DNA of 8,654 nucleotides, from assembly GCA_022563615.1 (NCBI GenBank), contig JADFMZ010000114.1, positions 1 through 8,654 of the forward strand. The letters are read 5' to 3'. The notes under the pieces are model-generated. The model was not told the DNA's origin and searched no databases. It worked only from the letters and a program-made list of their open reading frames with translations. Each line of letters begins with the position of its first letter. Within the stretch, counting starts at the first letter, position 1. Positions 1 through 4,300 of the stretch are shown here, piece by piece. Source of the stretch: Planctomycetota bacterium. Lineage in GTDB: Bacteria; Planctomycetota; Phycisphaerae; UBA1845. A program made the position numbers and the translations under genes.

Positions 1-354
1 CTCGGGATGCTTCTGGCGCTCAAGGGCGACCTGCCCCGGGCTATCCACCATTTCCAGGCCTCCCTCGCCGGCGAGCCCGACGACCCCCAGGTCCATTACA
101 ATCTCGGGGCGGCCTATTTTCAGACCCAGCAGCACAGCCTGGCCATTGAGCATTTTCGTGAAGCGGTTCGTCGCCGTCCGAAGTACGGGCGAGCCTGGTT
201 GAGTCTCGGAATAGGCTTGGTCACCATTGGAAACGTTGCGGAAGCCCAAGACGCGTTCCAGATGGCGAAAGACATCCCTGAATCGGCGGCGGCGGCTCGC
301 TACCGGTTGGGTATTTTGAGCCCAGAGTCCGATGGCGACAAAGAGCGGGAGTAA
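1..354 (+). CDS. TPR-repeat protein, C-terminal part (5' end outside window)
   Basis: The reading frame is open from base 1, so this is the last 117 residues of a longer protein. The first in-frame ATG, at base 7, lies inside a repeat and is unlikely to be the true start. The visible part is almost all tetratricopeptide repeats: a partial one at residues 1-30 (LGMLLALKGDLPRAIHHF), a full one at about 31-64 (HYNLGAAYFQTQQHSLAIEH), and a third at about 65-98 (AWLSLGIGLVTIGNVAEAQD). A short charged tail ends the protein (SPESDGDKERE). TPRs form helical scaffolds for protein-protein contacts, so no enzymatic role can be read from this piece. The next gene starts 79 nt downstream on the same strand and also carries a TPR array, so the two are plausibly co-transcribed. 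The missing N-terminal part could be another sulfatase-like domain, a signal peptide or more TPRs; the window does not say. Confidence 0.85.
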   Translation, partial: LGMLLALKGDLPRAIHHFQASLAGEPDDPQVHYNLGAAYFQTQQHSLAIEHFREAVRRRPKYGRAWLSLGIGLVTIGNVAEAQDAFQMAKDIPESAAAARYRLGILSPESDGDKERE

Positions 355-433
355 GCAGTTTGAGGGGTATCCACGCGGACGCCCCTATCGAAGTCCGTTC
401 CATTAGGAAGTTTACGGTACGAGATTGCAAAAA

Positions 434-3028
434 ATGGATTCGAAAATGATGACACCCCGACGCAAGATCACGCTTACGTTTTTCCTCATCCTCTCGTGGC
501 TTGTGGGTTGCGAACGCGGACCCGACGCGGGTGGCAAGACCGGGCACCTCAAAGGGGACAACTTCCTTTTGATCACTCTGGATACCACCCGCGCGGATCG
601 TCTGGGCTGCTACGGCTACGAGCCGGCGTCCACGCCGGCGTTGGATGCTTTGGCGGCGAGAGGCACTCTGTTTGAACGCGCCCATTCGCAGGTTCCTCTT
701 ACCACGCCGGCCCATTGCTCATTGTTCACCGGTCGCTACCCGAGAGAGCACGGCGTGCGCAACAACGGCCGGGGTTCGCTCAACAAGAGCTTCCCAACCC
801 TCGCCACCGTTTTCAAAGAGCACGGCTATGCCACGGGCGCGTTTGTTTCGGCTTTTGTCTTGGACGGGCGCTACGGTCTGAACCATGCGTTTGACGTTTA
901 CGACGATCGCCTCGGCGACGGGTCGATGTCGACGCAGCAAATGGGCGCCCATCGCACGGGCGATGCCGTTACGGGGCCGGTGCTGAAATGGCTCGATTCG
1001 GTCAAGAACGAACGGTTCTTTTGCTGGCTGCACTACTACGACCCGCACGATCCCTACGAGCCGCCACCGGGATTCCGCGAGAATCATGCCAAACCTTACG
1101 ACGGCGAGGTGGCCTTCATGGATTCCCAGATCCAACGGGTTATGGACTGGTTGGAGGCCAACCAGTTGACTGATCGCACATTGATCGTCGCGGTGGGCGA
1201 CCACGGAGAGTCGTTCGGTGAGCACGGGGAGCGTGGGCACACGAACTTCCTCTACCAAACCAACCTGCACGTGCCGATGATCTTCGCCCATCCCCGCGTG
1301 ATCCCGCAAGCGCTCCGCGCGTCGTTGATCGTGGAAATTGTGGGTGTCTTTCCCACCGTGCTGGACTTGTTCGGGTGGTCCGCGCCCGACGGCGTGTCCC
1401 CTCGATCCTTTGCCGGTGTCTTTGCCGGACGCGAGCTCGACCAGCGCGTCAGCTACGCCGAAAGCCTGTACTTGCGCGACCTTTTCGGCTGGGCCGAGCA
1501 GCGTAGCCTGACCTCGGATCGCTGGAAGTACATCTCCTCCACCAAGCCGGAGTTGTACGATCTCCATGCCGACCCCGGCGAGGAGCACAATCTCCTCTCG
1601 GAAGCTCCTGATGTGGCGGAGAATCTGCTGGCAGATCTCAAGGCCATCTACAGTGCGATGGCCCCTGGGAAAGCCGGCACCGTAACCATGGACGAAGCGG
1701 CCCGCCGCAGGCTTAAATCCCTCGGTTATCTTTCCGGCGACGGCGAGGTCGCCGAGGATTTCCTGACCGAAGGTCTGGCCGACCCCAAAGACAAGAAAGC
1801 GGCGACCGTCGCCATGCACACGCTGCGCAAGTTGATTAAGGAGCGCAAGTTCACAGAGGCGCTGCCCAAACTAGAAATCGTCGCCGAACGAAACCCCGAG
1901 TCATCCATGGTCCACTTCTGGCTCGGCACTTGTCTACAATCGCTTGGGCGAACGGAAGAGGCCATCGCTGCCCTGAGAACGGCCGTCTTGAGATCGCCCA
2001 AAAACTCGATGGCGCTGGCGGATTTGGGAAACTTGTTGGCTGACAGCGGCATGTTGAAGGATGGGGTGGAGCACTTGCTGGCCGCCTTGGACATCGATCC
2101 AGCCAACACGAAGGCCCATGCACACCTCGGGGAGGCTTTGCGCCGGATGGGGCGAATGGATGAAGCACTTCCCCATTGCCGCCACGTCTTGAGCAAGCTC
2201 CACCCGACGGTAGCGGAAGAATACGATGAGTTGAGCATTCTGCTGGCTGACCGCGGACTGTCTCGTGAAGCTGTGGAGCTGTATGCGTTTGCGATGAGCA
2301 GTTCACCCTTGAAACCGGCCGTTCGCTTCAGGTTCGACCTTACGAGGTTGCGGATGGGCTTGAATATTCCGGCGGCGGATAATCTTCGCGAGATGATCCA
2401 GGCCCACCCGGAAATGGGGTCTGCCCTGATTCAAGCCGGCGTGGACCGCGCCCAGGAGGGCGCGTCTGAGCAAGCCAGAAACCTCTTTGACGTCGCGGTG
2501 ACGATCCCGCCGGTGGCGGCCGACGGCCACTATAACCTCGCTGTTCTCGACTCGCGGGCTGAAAAGTTTGGCCAGGCCGTCCGCCACTATGAAAGTGCGC
2601 TGGAGCTGCAACCCGCCTACGAACAGGCCCTGGGACAACTGTCCAAGATCTACATCAGGAGCCGTCGATTGGACGACGCCATCCGGATTCTGGATCAGGC
2701 TGTGCGCGCTGCGCCGGACAACGTTTCATTGTCGATCAGTCTGGCCCAGATTCTGGCGACCTGCCGGAAGGATGAACTACGAGACGGCGCCGAGGCGTTG
2801 CGTTTGGCTCAACATGCTTGCGAGCTTACCAGCCGGTCCAACCCGGCGGCGCTGTTGACCCTGGCCGCCGCGCTGGCTGAGACCGGTGATTTCGACAAGG
2901 CGGTCGGCGCGGCCCGCGAAGCGCTGGATTTGCTCAGCGCGGAGGAGGACGATTCGCTGGAGCAGATGATCCGCACTCAGCTCGAAGGGTACCTCCAGGG
3001 CCGCCCCTTTCGCAATCCGCAGTTCTAG
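434..3028 (+). CDS. Sulfatase-fold lipoprotein fused to a C-terminal TPR array
   Basis: The protein has 864 residues if it starts at the ATG at 434. Residues 6-26 form a lipoprotein signal: a basic n-region (TPRRK), a hydrophobic stretch, then the lipobox LVGC with the lipidated Cys at 26. Residues ~42-405 are an alkaline-phosphatase/sulfatase-fold domain. It shows a first metal-binding motif LITLDTTRAD (Asp50), the nucleophile region PLTTPAHCSLFTGRYP (88-103), HYYDPHDPY (200-208) and the metal-binding DHGES (Asp256, His257). The classical sulfatase C/S-x-P-x-R is here T-x-P-A-H with Thr90 as predicted nucleophile, so no formylglycine can form. It may therefore act as a phospho- or other transferase/hydrolase, and calling it a true sulfatase would be unsafe. 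A linker with KSLGYL (428-433) leads to about nine TPR-like units at ~455-835. Start choice: TTG 425, ATG 434, 446 and 449 are all in frame. None has a strong Shine-Dalgarno site (AGGAAG at 405-410 is far away), and all keep the signal peptide. Domain assignment is firm; substrate is unknown. Confidence 0.93.
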   Translation: MDSKMMTPRRKITLTFFLILSWLVGCERGPDAGGKTGHLKGDNFLLITLDTTRADRLGCYGYEPASTPALDALAARGTLFERAHSQVPLTTPAHCSLFTGRYPREHGVRNNGRGSLNKSFPTLATVFKEHGYATGAFVSAFVLDGRYGLNHAFDVYDDRLGDGSMSTQQMGAHRTGDAVTGPVLKWLDSVKNERFFCWLHYYDPHDPYEPPPGFRENHAKPYDGEVAFMDSQIQRVMDWLEANQLTDRTLIVAVGDHGESFGEHGERGHTNFLYQTNLHVPMIFAHPRVIPQALRASLIVEIVGVFPTVLDLFGWSAPDGVSPRSFAGVFAGRELDQRVSYAESLYLRDLFGWAEQRSLTSDRWKYISSTKPELYDLHADPGEEHNLLSEAPDVAENLLADLKAIYSAMAPGKAGTVTMDEAARRRLKSLGYLSGDGEVAEDFLTEGLADPKDKKAATVAMHTLRKLIKERKFTEALPKLEIVAERNPESSMVHFWLGTCLQSLGRTEEAIAALRTAVLRSPKNSMALADLGNLLADSGMLKDGVEHLLAALDIDPANTKAHAHLGEALRRMGRMDEALPHCRHVLSKLHPTVAEEYDELSILLADRGLSREAVELYAFAMSSSPLKPAVRFRFDLTRLRMGLNIPAADNLREMIQAHPEMGSALIQAGVDRAQEGASEQARNLFDVAVTIPPVAADGHYNLAVLDSRAEKFGQAVRHYESALELQPAYEQALGQLSKIYIRSRRLDDAIRILDQAVRAAPDNVSLSISLAQILATCRKDELRDGAEALRLAQHACELTSRSNPAALLTLAAALAETGDFDKAVGAAREALDLLSAEEDDSLEQMIRTQLEGYLQGRPFRNPQF

Positions 3029-3071
3029 TCGAAAAAATAGACTGCAGCATCAACTCCCGAATATTATTGAG

Positions 3072-3106
3072 AGATGTAACTTGTTGTTTGATAACAAGTT
3101 ACATCT
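3072..3106 (+). terminator. Perfect 14-bp AT-rich stem-loop, possible terminator
   Basis: AGATGTAACTTGTT (3072-3085) is followed by a 7-nt loop and its exact reverse complement AACAAGTTACATCT (3093-3106). It lies 44 nt after the stop codon of the sulfatase-like gene, where a terminator would be expected. The stem is unusually AT-rich, and only TTT follows directly, with longer T runs 18-50 nt further on. Termination is therefore plausible but not classical; an operator for a dimeric regulator is the main alternative. Confidence 0.4.
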
Positions 3107-3160
3107 TTGACAACCTATTGTATCGTTCTTTTTCTTCTTCTTTGTGTTTTTTTTGTTGAA

Positions 3161-3179
3161 ACCGGGTAGGCTTGCCGGT
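3161..3179 (+). other. Small hairpin after the T-rich tract
   Basis: ACCGG (3161-3165) and CCGGT (3175-3179) pair perfectly across a 9-nt loop. It directly precedes the larger structure at 3183-3252, so it may be the first stem of a multi-stem RNA. Five base pairs alone could be chance. Confidence 0.3.
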
Positions 3180-3182
3180 ATA

Positions 3183-3252
3183 TTGGACCTTTGGTGAGCG
3201 ATCTAGCACTGTGGTCCAAGGCGCAAAATGTGCCGTTAGGCCACAAAGCTAG
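3183..3252 (+). other. Nested hairpin with a competing 7-bp helix, possible structured RNA
   Basis: One fold nests four helices: CTAGC (3203-3207) with GCTAG (3248-3252), GTGG (3211-3214) with CCAC (3241-3244), CC (3216-3217) with GG (3239-3240), and GGCGCA (3220-3225) with TGTGCC (3229-3234, one G-U pair) around an AAA loop. Internal loops are small (act/aaa and aa/gtta). A second, mutually exclusive helix pairs TTGGACC (3183-3189) with GGTCCAA (3213-3219) and uses bases of the first fold. Two alternative pairings sharing one strand are the layout of an attenuator or riboswitch-like element. I do not recognise it as a known class, and the strand is assumed from the flanking genes. Confidence 0.35.
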
Positions 3253-3338
3253 GATGTGTTTACTAGTGCATCGGGCAATAATGTCTGACTCTTGGGAGGG
3301 AGCAGTTGTTCGGAGGGTGTAAAGAATGGATCCGGTCA

Positions 3339-3354
3339 GCAGATCGTGATCTGC
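3339..3354. other. Palindromic element GCAGATC-GT-GATCTGC
   Basis: Two perfect 7-base arms are separated by only 2 bases, so this is closer to a DNA palindrome (a dimeric-protein site) than to a good RNA hairpin, although as RNA it could close with a larger loop. It lies 120 nt upstream of the membrane-protein start at 3474. The function is unknown. Confidence 0.3.
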
Positions 3355-3374
3355 GGAGGAGAGGGACGTATGGC

Positions 3375-3398
3375 AACGTCGTAGATCTCTACGTCGTT
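3375..3398. other. Near-perfect inverted repeat upstream of the Lnt-like gene
   Basis: AACG, one unpaired T, then CGTAGA (3375-3385) faces TCTACG, T, CGTT (3388-3398) across a 2-base centre. This gives ten paired positions with a single T-T mismatch. The very short centre suggests a palindromic protein-binding site as much as an RNA stem. It lies 75 nt before the GTG start at 3474, a reasonable place for an operator or leader structure. Confidence 0.35.
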
Positions 3399-3462
3399 GA
3401 ACGCGCCCGCACTTTCCGGTCTTTCCCAACTCCGTGCTCTTTGCAGTTAAGCGCTCGACCTT

Positions 3463-3467
3463 AGGGG
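3463..3467 (+). promoter_or_regulatory. Ribosome binding site AGGGG that supports the GTG start at 3474
   Basis: AGGGG ends 6 nt before the GTG at 3474, a normal spacing. An ATG at 3470 lies only 2 nt from the site, opens a different frame and stops after 16 codons, so the GTG is the better start. Confidence 0.6.
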
Positions 3468-3473
3468 CAATGA

Positions 3474-4172
3474 GTGACGATCGTGCGAGAACGCCGAAAT
3501 CACAAAACCGAAGACCGTAGACGACTTCCCATAGCCGCTTTGGCGCTTGGGTTGGCGCTTGTGGTTAGCGCTTACGGTATGGCCCGCGCCATCGAGTCGC
3601 CGGAGCACTGGTGGCTGGGGTGGGTTGCGCTTCTTCCGCTGTTCGCATCGATCCGGGTGTTGTCGCCGATTCACGCGCTGCTAGCGGGCGGGCTTTGGGG
3701 ACTATCGCTGTTCGTTTCTGCCGTAGCCGTAACGAATGCCTCGATCGCGCCCTCGGTCGCCTCGTTGGTTCTGCTTTGCGCCGTTCCTTCTCTTTACACA
3801 TTTTTGGGCGCCAAGTTGACTCGCCAGGTCGGCTTTAGCCCGTATTTGCTGGCGTTGGGTTGGGTCGGGGTGGAGTTGGCTCTACGTCCGCTCGGTCTGC
3901 ATCACGGGTTGCTGGCGGCTACGCAAGGCGACGACGGTTGGATTATTCGCCTTGTCGGCAGCTTGGCCGGCTACGCCCTCGTGGCATTTGTCGTCGCCTA
4001 TGTCAACGCTGTCCTGTTGTCGGTCCTCAGTCGAGTGCCCGTCAGCACGGCTGGACAGCGGTTCGTTCGTGGTCTGTCCCCGTCCCTGGGGCGTCGTTTC
4101 GTCCTGGAGGGATGGCACGGCCTGTTTCATTTGATTCGTCCGGCTCAGCCTCGAGCGCCGCCGGTCGCCTGA
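3474..4172 (+). CDS. Membrane protein like the Lnt N-terminal domain, without nitrilase domain
   Basis: This is a 232-residue integral membrane protein with a basic N-terminus (MTIVRERRNHKTEDRRR) and about six hydrophobic helices, near residues 19-37, 47-64, 68-88, 93-111, 121-140 and 157-185. Order and wording match the membrane half of apolipoprotein N-acyltransferase: WLGWVALLPLFA (47-58), ALLAGGLWGLSLF (68-80), PSLYTFLG (105-112), the W-x-x-x-E-x-x-x-R pattern in GWVGVELALR (129-138), and a final helix after GSLAGYALVAF (162-172). Full Lnt proteins are about 500 residues and end in a nitrilase domain with a Glu-Lys-Cys triad. That half is absent, with no room for it before the next gene, so acyl transfer by this protein alone is not expected. 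It might be a partner or remodelled scaffold in the inner membrane. The lone Cys (102) is not in an exosortase-like motif. The GTG start is supported by AGGGG at 3463-3467. The Lnt resemblance is a motif-level judgement. Confidence 0.75.
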   Translation: MTIVRERRNHKTEDRRRLPIAALALGLALVVSAYGMARAIESPEHWWLGWVALLPLFASIRVLSPIHALLAGGLWGLSLFVSAVAVTNASIAPSVASLVLLCAVPSLYTFLGAKLTRQVGFSPYLLALGWVGVELALRPLGLHHGLLAATQGDDGWIIRLVGSLAGYALVAFVVAYVNAVLLSVLSRVPVSTAGQRFVRGLSPSLGRRFVLEGWHGLFHLIRPAQPRAPPVA

Positions 4173-4287
4173 AACCCACGAGTGGAAACCGTTCGATTGT
4201 TTCGTTCTTTTCGGTTTTGGACGTTTTGAAGGAATAGATGGATTTGGAAGGGAGTTTTTCCCTTATGATCAATCAATATTGGGAGGC

Positions 4288-4294
4288 AAGGAAG
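4288..4294 (+). promoter_or_regulatory. Ribosome binding site AAGGAAG that sets the start at 4301
   Basis: AAGGAAG ends 6 nt before the ATG at 4301, from which a normal signal peptide begins at once. In-frame ATGs at 4238 and 4265 would put extra, partly acidic residues before that signal, so they are less likely. Confidence 0.65.
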
Positions 4295-4300
4295 AAAACG

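Larger units (their letters stand above)
3029..3469. other. 441-bp intergenic region, structured, no convincing gene
   Basis: No frame here shows a Shine-Dalgarno site plus a recognisable protein. The region is more AT-rich than the flanking genes, at least in its first 130 bases. It contains a perfect AT-rich inverted repeat (3072-3106), a pyrimidine-rich stretch on the + strand with runs of T (about 3110-3157), a small hairpin (3161-3179), a nested hairpin (3203-3252) with a competing helix, and two further hairpins (3339-3354 and 3375-3398). I found no tRNA T-loop signature and no terminal repeats of an insertion sequence. The density of stems suggests a long structured 5' leader for the membrane-protein gene at 3474, or an independent small RNA, but neither is shown by sequence alone. 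Confidence 0.6.

Noticed and set aside
719..1819. Long open frame on the minus strand (366 codons) opposite the sulfatase-like gene
   Set aside because: It lies fully inside a well-supported + strand gene with clear family motifs; its product has no recognisable domain and arises from the high-GC codon pattern.
3115..3429. Minus-strand frame of 104 codons in the first large gap
   Set aside because: It starts with TTG, has no proper ribosome binding site, ends in a Lys/Arg tract made by the T-rich DNA, and overlaps the structured elements.
3470..3520. ATG at 3470 as start of the membrane protein
   Set aside because: It reads a different frame and stops after 16 codons, and its spacing to AGGGG is only 2 nt. 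The GTG at 3474 fits better. A sequencing frameshift joining the two is possible but not needed.
3474..4172. Membrane protein considered as the exosortase for the IPTL-CTERM neighbour
   Set aside because: Exosortases need a conserved Cys, Arg and His in set motifs. The single Cys at 102 sits in LLCAVPSL inside a helix and the others are not placed suitably; the Lnt-like pattern fits better.
3860..4237. A + strand frame of 125 codons overlapping the Lnt-like gene
   Set aside because: It has an Arg/Ser-rich composition typical of an out-of-frame reading and no domain, while the overlapping frame gives six clean membrane helices.
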